From [Mycobacterium] manitobense (GTDB lineage Bacteria > Actinomycetota > Actinomycetes > Mycobacteriales > Mycobacteriaceae), in the NCBI RefSeq assembly GCF_025821665.1, contig NZ_JACKSJ010000016.1, forward strand, positions 1-64,000: DNA of 64,000 nucleotides, written 5' to 3'. Positions 1 through 8,060 of this stretch are shown in pieces; positions within the stretch are counted from its first letter, which is position 1, and every line of letters starts with the position of its first letter. Under the pieces are notes generated by a model. That model was not told the origin of the DNA. It ran no database searches and saw only the letters and a list, made by a program, of their open reading frames with translations. The position numbers and the translations under genes are program-made.

Positions 1-248
1 GCCGCAGCGCCCGTGCCACCGGGAACGGCGGCTTGCGCACCGCCAGGACCCGCCGCAGCGGCCGGGCCACCGGGGACCGCGGCTTGGGCGCCGTTCGGGC
101 CCGCATCACCCACGGGACCGCATGCGACGCCCGGTGCACACGGCGGCGGGGCCGGCGGGTTGGCGAGAGCGATCGGTGCAGCTGCGATTCCCGCGGCAGC
201 GACACCGGCGAACAGGACTGGTGTGAGCTTCGAAAGTTTCGCGTTCAT
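1..248 (-). CDS. Secreted Ala/Gly/Pro-repeat protein, C-terminus cut by window edge
   Basis: Reading leftward from an ATG at 248, the first 82 codons are visible and the gene runs off the window. Residues 1-29 form a classic signal peptide: NAKLSKL, a hydrophobic Ala/Ile/Val stretch, and a likely cleavage site after ALA. The mature part starts NPPAPPPCAPGVACGP and then becomes low complexity. A 17-residue unit beginning GAQAAVPGG occurs once and starts again 51 bp later. It is probably exported and surface-associated. I recognise no enzymatic domain. The repeat could be longer to the left of the window. Confidence 0.75.
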   Translation of the reverse strand, partial: MNAKLSKLTPVLFAGVAAAGIAAAPIALANPPAPPPCAPGVACGPVGDAGPNGAQAAVPGGPAAAAGPGGAQAAVPGGTGAA

Positions 249-320
249 GATCAAGGGGTTTCCACGCCGCTGCGGTGCTTAAACCGGCTACCGACAATTC
301 GTCTTGTCAGCCGTTTCACC

Positions 321-1070
321 TCACGCGAACTTGGCGGCGATCCTCGGTGGCAGCACCTTGAGCAGCAGCACCAGGGGCGCCCACGGCCACGCCGGCACCG
401 CGGCGCGGCCACGCTCACGCTCGATGGCGTCGACCATCGCCGCCGTCCCGGTCTGGGTATCGACCATCAGCCGGGTGGTCTCAGCCTTGGCCGTCATCTC
501 CGATTCGATGTAGCCGGGTTCGAGCACCGTCACCGTGATCGGGCTGCCGGCGTACTCGGCCCGCAACGACTCGCCGAGCGACGAGACGCCGGCCTTGCTC
601 GCGGCGTAGGCAGCGCGCACGCCGGGCACGCCCTTGTTGCCGAGCACCGAGGACACGAGCACCAGGTGCCCGCCACCGGCGGCGGTGAACATCTCGAGTG
701 CCGTCTCGATCTGCACCAGCGCGGCGACCAGATTTGTCTCGATCGTGGCCTTGTTCGCCCACAGCTTGCCCGTCCCCAGCCGGGCGCCCTTGCCGACGCC
801 GGCGTTGACGACGATGCGGTCGATGCCACCCAGTTCCTCGGACAGCGCGGCGAACACCTGCGGCACCCGGTCGTGGTCGTTGACGTCGAGTGCGGCGACG
901 GCCACCCGGATCGCCGGATGCCGGTCCTGCAGTTCGGCCTTGAGCTCCTCGAGGCGGTCGATCCGGCGCGCACACAGTGCGAGGTCACGGCCCTTGGCGG
1001 CGAACACCCTGGCCATTCCGGCGCCCAGGCCGGAACTGGCGCCGGTGATGAGGATCCTCTGCCTGGTCAT
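321..1070 (-). CDS. SDR family NAD(P)-dependent oxidoreductase
   Basis: A classical short-chain dehydrogenase of 249 residues. The Rossmann loop TGASSGLGAG lies near residue 9, the structural VNAG motif near 90, and the active-site YAASK near 150 with the catalytic Ser upstream in VSSVLG. The ATG at 1070 gives a normal SDR N-terminus directly before the Rossmann strand; an upstream in-frame extension would add about 80 arginine-rich residues and overlap the next gene. The gene lies 29 bp downstream of the gabD2-like gene on the same strand, so co-transcription is likely. The C-terminal PWAPLVLLLKVLPPRIAAKF segment is hydrophobic and may touch the membrane. The substrate cannot be told from sequence. 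Confidence 0.9.
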   Translation of the reverse strand: MTRQRILITGASSGLGAGMARVFAAKGRDLALCARRIDRLEELKAELQDRHPAIRVAVAALDVNDHDRVPQVFAALSEELGGIDRIVVNAGVGKGARLGTGKLWANKATIETNLVAALVQIETALEMFTAAGGGHLVLVSSVLGNKGVPGVRAAYAASKAGVSSLGESLRAEYAGSPITVTVLEPGYIESEMTAKAETTRLMVDTQTGTAAMVDAIERERGRAAVPAWPWAPLVLLLKVLPPRIAAKFA

Positions 1071-1099
1071 CGGAGCAGCGTAGCGACCGGCCGCCGGCG

Positions 1100-2668
1100 C
1101 TACTTGACGCCAGGGATGCGGCGAAGCGCCTTGAGTCCCGCGGTCATCACCGTGGCGTAGCGGTCCGCGCGGAGCCATGGCGGCGCACCGACGGGTAGCC
1201 CACGCTCGGTGGCGATGGTCTGGGACTCGGTGTACTTGAGGATGCCGTGTTCGCCGTGGCGGCGGCCGACGCCGGAGTCCTTCATGCCGCCCATCGGAGC
1301 GTCCACCGACGCCCACGCCGCGGCGTACGCCTCGTTGACGTTGACCGTGCCCGCCTGCAGCTTCGCCGCCACCCGCCGACCGCGTTCCGGATCATTGGTC
1401 CACACACTGAAATTCAGGCCGAACCGGCTGTCGTTGGCCTTGGCGATCGCTTCGTCCTCGGAGTTCACCCGGTAGACCGAGACCACGGGTCCGAAGGTCT
1501 CGTCCTCGTAGACGTCCATGCCTTCGCGCACTCCGGTCAGGATCGTCGGCTCGTAGAAGTACGGTCCGATGTCCGGCCGCGGCTGCCCGCCGGTGAGCAC
1601 GGTCGCGCCCTTGGACTGCGCGTCGTCGACGTGTTGGCGGACCGTTTTCAGCTGGTTCTCGTTGATCAGTGAGCCCATGTCGGCGGAGTAGTCGAGGTCG
1701 GGCGTGAGCTTCAACGCCTGCGTGTACTCGACGAACCGCCCGATGAACGCGTCCCACAGCGCATCGGGGACGTAGATCCGCTCGATGGAGATGCACAGCT
1801 GCCCGGCGTTGGAGAAGGCCGCCTTGACCGCGCCGCGGGCCGCTTTCGCGGCATCGGCGTCGTCGAGCACCAGCAGTGCGTTCTTGCCGCCCAATTCCAT
1901 CGAGTAGTCGATCAGCCGCTCCGCGGCCTGCTTGGCGACGGTCCGCCCGGTGCTCGTCGAACCGGTGAACATCAGGAAGTCGGACTGTTCGATGATCGGC
2001 GTGCCCAGTTCCGATCCCGGCCCGGTGACGGTCTGTACCAGCCCCGGGGGCATTCCAGCCCGTTCGAGCAGCTGCACCGCCCACAGGTGGGAGAACGGCG
2101 TGCGGTCGTCGGGCTTGGCCAGCACCGCGTTGCCCGCGACCAGCGCTGGCAGCGCGTCACTGATGCCGAGAGTCAGCGGGTAGTTCCACGGGGAGATGAC
2201 GCCCACCAGCCCCTTGGGATGGTGGTGCTCCCACACCTCGGTGAGCATCAGCTGCACACCCTGGCGGCGCTTCGGCCGGAGGTACTTCTCGGCGGTGTTG
2301 GCGTAGTAGCGGGCGGTCAGCGCGACGTCGATGACCTCCTCGAACGCGTGACGGCGGGCCTTGCCGTTCTCCAGCTGGATGAGGTCGAGCACCTCGTCCT
2401 GATGTTCGAGGACCAGGTCGTGCAGCCGGACCAGCACCTGTGCCCGTTCGGCGACCGGGCGGGCCGCCCACTCCTGCTGCACGGCGCGGGCGCGTTCCGC
2501 CGCCGCGGCGACGTCCTCGGCGGTGCAGTGCGGTACCTGCCCGAGCGGACGGCCCGTCATCGCGTCGGTGATGTCGCGCTTGCGGCTGGAGTCGGCCGCA
2601 TGGACCCGGCCGGGCAGGTCGGCGAGGAGCGCGGCGACGCGGGGATGGGCGGTGCTGAATGTCGTCAT
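1100..2668 (-). CDS. gabD2: Succinate-semialdehyde dehydrogenase (NADP+), GabD2-like
   Basis: A full-length aldehyde dehydrogenase of 522 residues. Visible landmarks are SPWNYP around residues 159-164 (Asn162), AKPD with Lys185 for cofactor binding, FTGSTSTGR 234-242, the general-base Glu258 in MELGGKN, and the nucleophile Cys292 in NAGQLC. The overall sequence resembles mycobacterial GabD2, which oxidises succinic semialdehyde to succinate and bypasses 2-oxoglutarate dehydrogenase. The ATG at 2668 follows a GGAAGGA ribosome-binding site. The SDR downstream may be co-transcribed. Substrate assignment rests on family resemblance, so another aldehyde remains possible. Confidence 0.88.
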   Translation of the reverse strand: MTTFSTAHPRVAALLADLPGRVHAADSSRKRDITDAMTGRPLGQVPHCTAEDVAAAAERARAVQQEWAARPVAERAQVLVRLHDLVLEHQDEVLDLIQLENGKARRHAFEEVIDVALTARYYANTAEKYLRPKRRQGVQLMLTEVWEHHHPKGLVGVISPWNYPLTLGISDALPALVAGNAVLAKPDDRTPFSHLWAVQLLERAGMPPGLVQTVTGPGSELGTPIIEQSDFLMFTGSTSTGRTVAKQAAERLIDYSMELGGKNALLVLDDADAAKAARGAVKAAFSNAGQLCISIERIYVPDALWDAFIGRFVEYTQALKLTPDLDYSADMGSLINENQLKTVRQHVDDAQSKGATVLTGGQPRPDIGPYFYEPTILTGVREGMDVYEDETFGPVVSVYRVNSEDEAIAKANDSRFGLNFSVWTNDPERGRRVAAKLQAGTVNVNEAYAAAWASVDAPMGGMKDSGVGRRHGEHGILKYTESQTIATERGLPVGAPPWLRADRYATVMTAGLKALRRIPGVK

Positions 2669-2723
2669 GGCAGTCCTTCCGGTCTGACGTCAGGGATACC
2701 CGCACGGGAGACCGGCAAGCGCA

Positions 2724-3587
2724 TTACTTGAGCAGTCGCGACATCCGCCGGTCGGCGAGCACCTTCCCGGCGGTCTGGCACGTCGCGCAGTACTGGAACG
2801 ACTTGTCCGCGAACGACACCTCGCGCACGGTGTCCCCGCAGACCGGACACGGCAGCCCGGTGCGCGCGTGCACCCGCAGCCCGGAACGCTTCTCGCCCTT
2901 GAGGGTTGCGGCCTGTTGGCCCACCGACCGCGACACCGCATCGGTGAGCACCGAGATCATCGCGTCGTGCAGCGAGCCCAGCTGCGCGGCGGTCAGCTTG
3001 TTGGCGGTGGCGAATGGCGAAAGGCGCGCCACGTGCAGGATCTCGTCGCTGTAGGCGTTGCCGATCCCGGCGATCACCTTCTGGTCGGTGATGACGGTCT
3101 TGAGCCGGCCGCTGTTGCCCGCCAGCAGCCGGCCGAGGTCTTCGACGGTGAGTTCCAGCGCATCAGGACCGAGGCCGGCGATGCCCGGCACCGTGTCCGG
3201 GTCGGTGACGAGCCAGACCGCCAGCCGCTTCTGGGTGCCGGCCTCGGTGAGATCGAAGCCGGGCGCCTCGCCGGGCGTGCCGAGGTGGACGCGCAGCGCG
3301 ATCGGCCCCTTGCCCGGCTTCAGCGGAGCGGCGGCGAGCTTGTCCGACCAGCGCAGCCAGCCGGCCCGGGACAGGTGGGTGATCAGGTGCAGGTCGCCGA
3401 ATTGGAGGCCGAGGTACTTGCCCCACCGGTTGGCACCGGTGACCTCGCGTCCGTGCAGCGCGGTGATGGGCGGGTCGAAGGTCTTGAGCACCGAGAAGGC
3501 CGAGACGTCGACGCGGCCGACCGTCAGGCCGACGGCATGGCGACGAAGGTGGTCGGCCAGCGCCTCGACTTCGGGGAGTTCAGGCAT
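2724..3587 (-). CDS. Fpg/Nei family DNA glycosylase/AP lyase
   Basis: A base-excision repair enzyme of 287 residues. It begins MPELPEVE: Pro2 is the Schiff-base nucleophile and Glu3 the second catalytic residue. Lys57 in GKYL matches the conserved Lys of E. coli Fpg. The helix-two-turn-helix has the sequence TDQKVIAGIGNAYSDEIL, and a C-terminal zinc finger uses CPVC and CATC. The finger hairpin reads ADKSFQY where bacterial Fpg usually has an Arg-containing GRSTF-type turn, so phosphate contact there may differ. This points to one of the divergent mycobacterial Fpg paralogues rather than the main MutM. It lies 55 bp upstream of gabD2 and 16 bp downstream of the next minus-strand gene. Confidence 0.9.
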   Translation of the reverse strand: MPELPEVEALADHLRRHAVGLTVGRVDVSAFSVLKTFDPPITALHGREVTGANRWGKYLGLQFGDLHLITHLSRAGWLRWSDKLAAAPLKPGKGPIALRVHLGTPGEAPGFDLTEAGTQKRLAVWLVTDPDTVPGIAGLGPDALELTVEDLGRLLAGNSGRLKTVITDQKVIAGIGNAYSDEILHVARLSPFATANKLTAAQLGSLHDAMISVLTDAVSRSVGQQAATLKGEKRSGLRVHARTGLPCPVCGDTVREVSFADKSFQYCATCQTAGKVLADRRMSRLLK

Positions 3588-3603
3588 GAAACCAGTGTGC
3601 CCC

Positions 3604-3996
3604 TCAGCGCTCGGCCAGCAACCGGCCTGTGAGCAGCGACAGCACCCAGCTCACGAGGGACAACACGATCGCCGCCCAGATGGCCGTCCACCAGAAGTGG
3701 TCGATGTAGAGGCCCCAGTGCGTGGTGTGCTCGGTGATCGAGGCGGTGATCCACAGCATCAACGCGTTGATGACGACGTGGAACAGCCCGAGGGTGAGGA
3801 TGTAGAGCGGGATCGACAGCAGCTGCACGATCGGCTTGATGATCGCGTTGACCACGCCGAAGATCAATGCGACCACACCGATGATGCCGATCTCCTGCAG
3901 CCGGTTGTCGGCGCCGACGAAGCTCATGCCCGGCACGAACCACGTGACGAGCCACAGCGCGAAGCCGGTGACCACTGTGCGGAGCAGGAACCCCAT
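3604..3996 (-). CDS. Phage-holin-4 superfamily membrane protein
   Basis: A 130-residue protein made almost entirely of four membrane helices separated by short loops: GFLLRTVVTGFALWLVTWF, IGIIGVVALIFGVVNAIIK, LLSIPLYILTLGLFHVVINA and WWTAIWAAIVLSLVSWVLSL. The VVNAIIKPIV and LYILTLG motifs are typical of the chromosomally encoded phage-holin-4-2 (YvlD-like) family. Members are widespread in bacteria and are not necessarily phage-derived. Nothing phage-like surrounds it here. It sits 16 bp upstream of the Fpg-like gene on the same strand. Function unknown. Confidence 0.85.
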   Translation of the reverse strand: MGFLLRTVVTGFALWLVTWFVPGMSFVGADNRLQEIGIIGVVALIFGVVNAIIKPIVQLLSIPLYILTLGLFHVVINALMLWITASITEHTTHWGLYIDHFWWTAIWAAIVLSLVSWVLSLLTGRLLAER

Positions 3997-4026
3997 GCGG
4001 TGATCCTGCCACGATCGGGACTCGCG

Positions 4027-4764
4027 TCAGGGGCGCAGCAGGTAGGTGTCCATGATCCAGCCGTGCCGCGAGCGGGCCTCGGCGCGGATGTCGGCGATCG
4101 TCTGGCCCACCTCGCCGACGGTGCCCGCCACGAGGATCTCGTCGGGTGTGCCCAGGTAGGCGCCCCACCATATCCGCGTCGCCGGGGGGCACTGCCGGAA
4201 TGCGCAGTCCGCGTCGAGCATCACCACCGCGGCGCCGGCCAGTCCGTGCTCCCGCAGCCGGCGGCCGGTGGTGATCAGCACCGGCTCGCCGACGTCGTTG
4301 AGCGGGATGCGGTGTCGCGCGGTGAGGGCCTGGATGGCGGTGATGCCGGGCACCACGTCGTAGTCGATGTCGACGTGTGCGCCGACCAGGTCGAGGATGC
4401 GCAGCGTGCTGTCGTAGAGCGACGGGTCGCCCCAGGCGAGGAACGCGCCGACGCCGTCCGGTTCGAGTTCGGTCGCGATCGCCTCGGCCCAGATCCGGGC
4501 GCGCTCGACATGCCAGTCGGCGACGTTGCGCCGGTAGTCGCCGTCGTCCGCGCGCTTCGGGTCGGGCAGTTCCACGAACCGGTAGCCGGGCGTGGCGATG
4601 AACCGCTCGCAGACGTCGCGGCGCAGCGCCATCAGATCGCTCTTGGCGTCGCCCTTGTCGGCGGCGAAGAAGACCTGGGTGTCGTTGAGTGCGTCGACGG
4701 CCTGGGCGGTGACATAGCCGGGGTCGCCCGCGCCGATGCCGATGACGTGGATGCGTCGGGTCAC
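4027..4764 (-). CDS. cobF: Precorrin-6A synthase (deacetylating), CobF
   Basis: A SAM-dependent tetrapyrrole methylase of 245 residues. It starts TRRIHVIGIGAGDPGYVT, the GxGxGDP SAM-binding signature of the cobalamin methylases, and has the later proline-rich VVPGITAIQAL turn and AWGDPSLYDS motif. CobF methylates precorrin-5 at C1 with loss of acetate in the aerobic B12 pathway. The GTG at 4764 directly precedes the first beta-strand. No other cob genes lie nearby, as is common for scattered mycobacterial B12 loci. Confidence 0.93.
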   Translation of the reverse strand: MTRRIHVIGIGAGDPGYVTAQAVDALNDTQVFFAADKGDAKSDLMALRRDVCERFIATPGYRFVELPDPKRADDGDYRRNVADWHVERARIWAEAIATELEPDGVGAFLAWGDPSLYDSTLRILDLVGAHVDIDYDVVPGITAIQALTARHRIPLNDVGEPVLITTGRRLREHGLAGAAVVMLDADCAFRQCPPATRIWWGAYLGTPDEILVAGTVGEVGQTIADIRAEARSRHGWIMDTYLLRP

Positions 4765-4967
4765 GCTGCGAAGTATGCGTCACCCGTGTCGGGCGGCGAC
4801 GTGGGAACAGGCTGTGGTCTCAACACTGCGGTTGCATCCGGCTGTCGCCTTGCGAAGGGATGGAACGCAACCTATTCACCCGCCGCCGCTTCGGACGCTA
4901 CGCCGCACATGGGGGGCCGTCTACGGATTCCGTACGTCAAGACCGGAAAGACTACGAATTTCGTACC
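4765..4967. other. Intergenic stretch between cobF and the sigma factor
   Basis: About 200 bp upstream of cobF. It contains no convincing reading frame. The left part must hold the cobF promoter (leftward). I see no strong inverted repeat and no T-run next to the sigma factor stop. Confidence 0.5.
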
Positions 4968-5786
4968 TCAGGCCAGCATGCCGTCGCGGAGTTTGGCGAG
5001 CGATCTCGCCAGCAACCGTGACACGTGCATCTGTGAGATGCCGAGGCGTTCGGCGATCTGGGTCTGGGTGAGCGACTCGAAGAAGCGCAGCCGGATGATG
5101 GTGCGCTCGCGTTCGGGCAGGGAGGCCAGCAGCGGGCGCAGCGCCTCCCGGTTCTCGATGTGGGCCATGTCGGGGTCGTTGCCGCCCAACGTGTCCGCCA
5201 GTGCCGGTGCGCTGTCGTCGTCGCCGCCGCCCGTTGCGGCGTCGGTTGACAACGTCCGGTAACAACTCCCGGCGATCAGCCCCTCCACCACCTCGGCGCG
5301 GTCGAGTCCGAGTTCGGCGGCGATCTCGCTCGCCGTCGGCGCCCGGTTGAGCCGCTGTGAAAGATCGGCCACTGCCGCGCCGAGAAGTTGGTGCCGTTCC
5401 TTCAGCCGTCGGGGCACGTTCACCGACCAGCCGCTGTCGCGGAAGTAGCGCTTGATCTCGCCCATGATCGTCGGCACCGCGAAGGACAGGAAGTCGACGC
5501 CCTTGTCCACGTCGAACCGGTTGACCGCATTGACCAGTCCCAGGCGGGCGATCTGTACCAGGTCGTCGCGTGGCTCGCCGCGATTGACGTACCGCTGCGC
5601 GCAGTGTTCGGCCAGTGGAAGGCATCGGGCGATGATGCGGTCGCGCTGGCGCTGGTGTTCGGCCGAACCCTCCGGCAGCAGTGCAAGGCCGGCGAACAGC
5701 ACGAGGACGTCCTCGTAGTCGGACGGTCTGGATTGAGGCCGACGGCGCCCGCTCCGTTGTTCGCGAGTCCGCTCGACTGTTGTCAT
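4968..5786 (-). CDS. SigF/SigB-subfamily RNA polymerase sigma factor
   Basis: A sigma-70 family protein of 272 residues of the stress/sporulation (SigB/SigF/SigG) group. Region 2 reads YVNRGEPRDDLVQIARLGLVNAVNRFD and FLSFAVPTIMGEIKRYFRD. Region 3 is LNRAPTASEIAAELG. Region 4 is ERERTIIRLRFFESLTQTQIAERLGISQMHVSRLL (residues about 220-255). An insertion rich in Asp/Gly (TGGGDDDSAPAL) separates regions 3 and 4. The ATG at 5786 follows AGGAGTAC in the leader. The usual anti-sigma partner (UsfX/RsbW) is not next door, so this looks like an extra SigF paralogue rather than the canonical sigF locus. Confidence 0.88.
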   Translation of the reverse strand: MTTVERTREQRSGRRRPQSRPSDYEDVLVLFAGLALLPEGSAEHQRQRDRIIARCLPLAEHCAQRYVNRGEPRDDLVQIARLGLVNAVNRFDVDKGVDFLSFAVPTIMGEIKRYFRDSGWSVNVPRRLKERHQLLGAAVADLSQRLNRAPTASEIAAELGLDRAEVVEGLIAGSCYRTLSTDAATGGGDDDSAPALADTLGGNDPDMAHIENREALRPLLASLPERERTIIRLRFFESLTQTQIAERLGISQMHVSRLLARSLAKLRDGMLA

Positions 5787-5971
5787 GGTTCAGGAGTACC
5801 CACCGCGGGCGGTCGCCCTTTTGCTGGCGTCCGTCAGTTACCGTCGCCGTGACCTCACCGTGAGTCCGCCTACGCAGGCGTTTTGCCAGTTGACGACGGT
5901 AGCTGCGCAGCCAAGAACGCTGCGTGAATTGGCTACCGGGAACCACCGGATTTCGCTAATCGCACCTGGAT

Positions 5972-7024
5972 TCAGGACTCGTCGCCGCCCCTGCTGCGGC
6001 GCAGCGCGGCCGCGCGCTCGATGTCCTTCTCCTCGGCGGCCTCGTTCTTCTCGACGACGCGAGTGTCCCGCGGGGGCAGCTGCAACTCGCGTTCGGCCGG
6101 CAGGCCGGCCTGCAGTTGCCTGCCCCGCTCGAGTTCGGCGTCGAGTTCGGCGCCGAACAGCAGCGCCAGGTTGGTGATCCACAGCCAGAGCAGGAAGACG
6201 ATCACGCCGGCGAGTGCGCCGTAGGTCTTGTTGTAGCTGGCGAAATTGGCGACGTACAGGCCGAAGCCGAGCGACGCGACCATCCACGTCAGTATCGCCA
6301 CGCCGGCGCCGATGCTGATCCACTTGAACTTCGGCTGCTTCACATTGGGGGTGGCGTAGTAGAGCACCGCGACGGCCAGCACGACGAACAGCAGGATCGC
6401 CGGCCACTTCACCACGCTCCACAGCGTCACCGCGGCACTGCCCGCACCGATCGCATCGCCCACCGCGCGGGCGACGGGTCCGCTCACCGCCAGCATGAAC
6501 GCCACCGCCGCCACCGACACGACACCGGCCAGCGTCAGCACCAGCTGCAGCGGCCGCAGCTTCCACACCGGGCGGCCCTCCTGCACCTCGTACATGCGGT
6601 TCATCGCCCGGCCGAAGGCGCCGACGTAGCCCGATGCCGACCACAGTGCGCCCGCCAGGCCGAGGATCAACCCGAGACCGGCCTGCGGCGACTCGACGAG
6701 CTGCTGGATCGGCCCGCGCAGCGTGTCGAGAGCCGACGACGGGGCGACGTCGTCGACGGTCTGCAGGACCGCATCGGTGGTGCGCTGGCCCTGACCGAAG
6801 ACGCCGAGCAGTGACACCATCGCCACCAGCGCCGGGAACAGCGACAGCACCGCGTAGTAGGTCAGGGCGGCCGCGAGGTCGGTGCACTGGTCCTGCTGGA
6901 ATTCGCGGGCGGTCTTGCGCAGCACATAGAACCAGGACCGTTTGGTGAGGTCGGTCGGCGAGTCGGGCTTGCGCGGGTCGTCGGGGTCCGGAGCGCGGTC
7001 CCGATCGTCAGTGGTGACGGTCAT
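5972..7024 (-). CDS. YihY/BrkB family inner-membrane protein
   Basis: A 350-residue integral membrane protein. The N-terminal 35 residues are charged and Asp/Pro rich, followed by TAREFQQDQCTDLAAALTYYAVLSLFPAL, the family signature. Six or so hydrophobic segments follow, with a soluble tail (ELQLPPRDTRVVEKNEAAEEKD) after residue 300. The ATG at 7024 was chosen over an in-frame GTG at 7048, which adds only eight residues. The family was once misnamed RNase BN; its real activity is unknown. The gene is divergent from the diiron oxygenase operon. Confidence 0.85.
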   Translation of the reverse strand: MTVTTDDRDRAPDPDDPRKPDSPTDLTKRSWFYVLRKTAREFQQDQCTDLAAALTYYAVLSLFPALVAMVSLLGVFGQGQRTTDAVLQTVDDVAPSSALDTLRGPIQQLVESPQAGLGLILGLAGALWSASGYVGAFGRAMNRMYEVQEGRPVWKLRPLQLVLTLAGVVSVAAVAFMLAVSGPVARAVGDAIGAGSAAVTLWSVVKWPAILLFVVLAVAVLYYATPNVKQPKFKWISIGAGVAILTWMVASLGFGLYVANFASYNKTYGALAGVIVFLLWLWITNLALLFGAELDAELERGRQLQAGLPAERELQLPPRDTRVVEKNEAAEEKDIERAAALRRSRGGDES

Positions 7025-7090
7025 ATCCGGCGCGTTTACCCCCGGCACCGGAGGTCAAACGCCTACCGTGGGTATCCGGTACCGCGAGTA

Positions 7091-7119
7091 TTGACCGAGG
7101 TCGGTTCCGTCACTAACTT
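7091..7119 (+). promoter_or_regulatory. Putative SigA-type promoter of the AurF-like operon
   Basis: TTGACC at 7091-7096, a 17-bp spacer, and TAACTT at 7114-7119 form a plausible -35/-10 pair. A GGAAGGGA ribosome-binding site follows at about 7137 before the ATG at 7152. The spacer contains the short dyad CCGA-gg-TCGG. Predicted by eye only. Confidence 0.4.
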
Positions 7120-7151
7120 CACTTACATACCGTCCGGAAGGGAAGTCGACG

Positions 7152-8060
7152 ATGACCGCATCGGTGAAGCCCACTGGCCCTACCCGCGCGGAGTTCTCGG
7201 AGCGGCTGCTGAAGGGCTCGGTGAAGAAGTCCTACTCCCCGGTCGTCGACATCGACTGGGACGCGCCGCTGGACCCGGACAAGTTCTACCTGCCGCCCAG
7301 GGTCGTGTCGCTGTACGGAACGCCGTTGTGGGACAGCATGTCCCGCGAGCAGCGGATCGAGCTGTCGCGACAGGAGCTGGTGAACACCCTGTCGGCGGGG
7401 ATCTGGTTCGAGAACATCCTCAACCAGGCGCTGCTGCGCAAGATGATGCACCAAGACCCGACCGCCCGCTCCACCCACTACGAGCTGACCGAGCTGGGCG
7501 ACGAGACGCGTCACATGATCATGTTCGGCAGGGCCATCGAGCGGGTCGGCGCGAAGCCGGTCCGCCCGAAGCTCTATCAGCGGGTCATCATCAACATGCT
7601 GCCGATGGCGTTCCAGGGCTCGCTGTTGTGGGTCGCCGCCCTGATCGGTGAGGAGATCTTCGATTCACTGCAGCGCCAGATGATGGACGACCCCGAATTG
7701 CAGCCGATGGTGCAGCGACTCATGCGGATCCACGTGACCGAGGAGGCCCGCCACATCCAGTTCGCCCGAGACGGACTGCGCAAGCGCGCACCGCACATGC
7801 GGCGGGTCAGCAGGTGGTGGGCGGCCAACATCAACGGCGCAGGCGGACTGTTCTTCCGCCATCTGTTCAGCAATCCGGTGCCCTATGCACGGGCCGGGCT
7901 CGATGCGCGCGAGGCACGCCGCCTGGTCCGCGCCAGCCCGCACCGCCGCGAGGTGCAGATCACCGGCTTCGCCCCGCTGGCCGCCTTCCTCGACGAGGTC
8001 GGGCTGCTCGGGCCGGTCGCGCGGCGGCTGTGGCGGCGCACCGGTTTCCTTCCGCAATGA
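7152..8060 (+). CDS. AurF-like diiron (N-)oxygenase family protein
   Basis: A 302-residue all-alpha protein with the carboxylate/histidine ligand set expected of the AurF (p-aminobenzoate N-oxygenase-like) family. It shows E near GIWFEN, DETRH at about 117, and EEARH at about 197 with IGEE upstream. AurF-type enzymes bind two irons and oxidise substrates with O2. The ATG follows GGAAGGGA. The next gene starts inside this stop codon (ATGA), so the two products are translationally coupled and probably act together. The true substrate is unknown; mycobacterial members are often annotated only as hypothetical or P-aminobenzoate N-oxygenase AurF. Confidence 0.85.
   Translation: MTASVKPTGPTRAEFSERLLKGSVKKSYSPVVDIDWDAPLDPDKFYLPPRVVSLYGTPLWDSMSREQRIELSRQELVNTLSAGIWFENILNQALLRKMMHQDPTARSTHYELTELGDETRHMIMFGRAIERVGAKPVRPKLYQRVIINMLPMAFQGSLLWVAALIGEEIFDSLQRQMMDDPELQPMVQRLMRIHVTEEARHIQFARDGLRKRAPHMRRVSRWWAANINGAGGLFFRHLFSNPVPYARAGLDAREARRLVRASPHRREVQITGFAPLAAFLDEVGLLGPVARRLWRRTGFLPQ

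Noticed and set aside
3604..3996. Prophage remnant indicated by the holin-like gene
   Set aside because: No integrase, lysin, structural genes or att repeats nearby; the family is common as ordinary chromosomal genes.
3058..5262. Open frame of over 700 codons on the plus strand
   Set aside because: Antisense to fpg-like, holin-like, cobF and sigma genes, which all have clear motifs. Composition is that of a third-position GC shadow.
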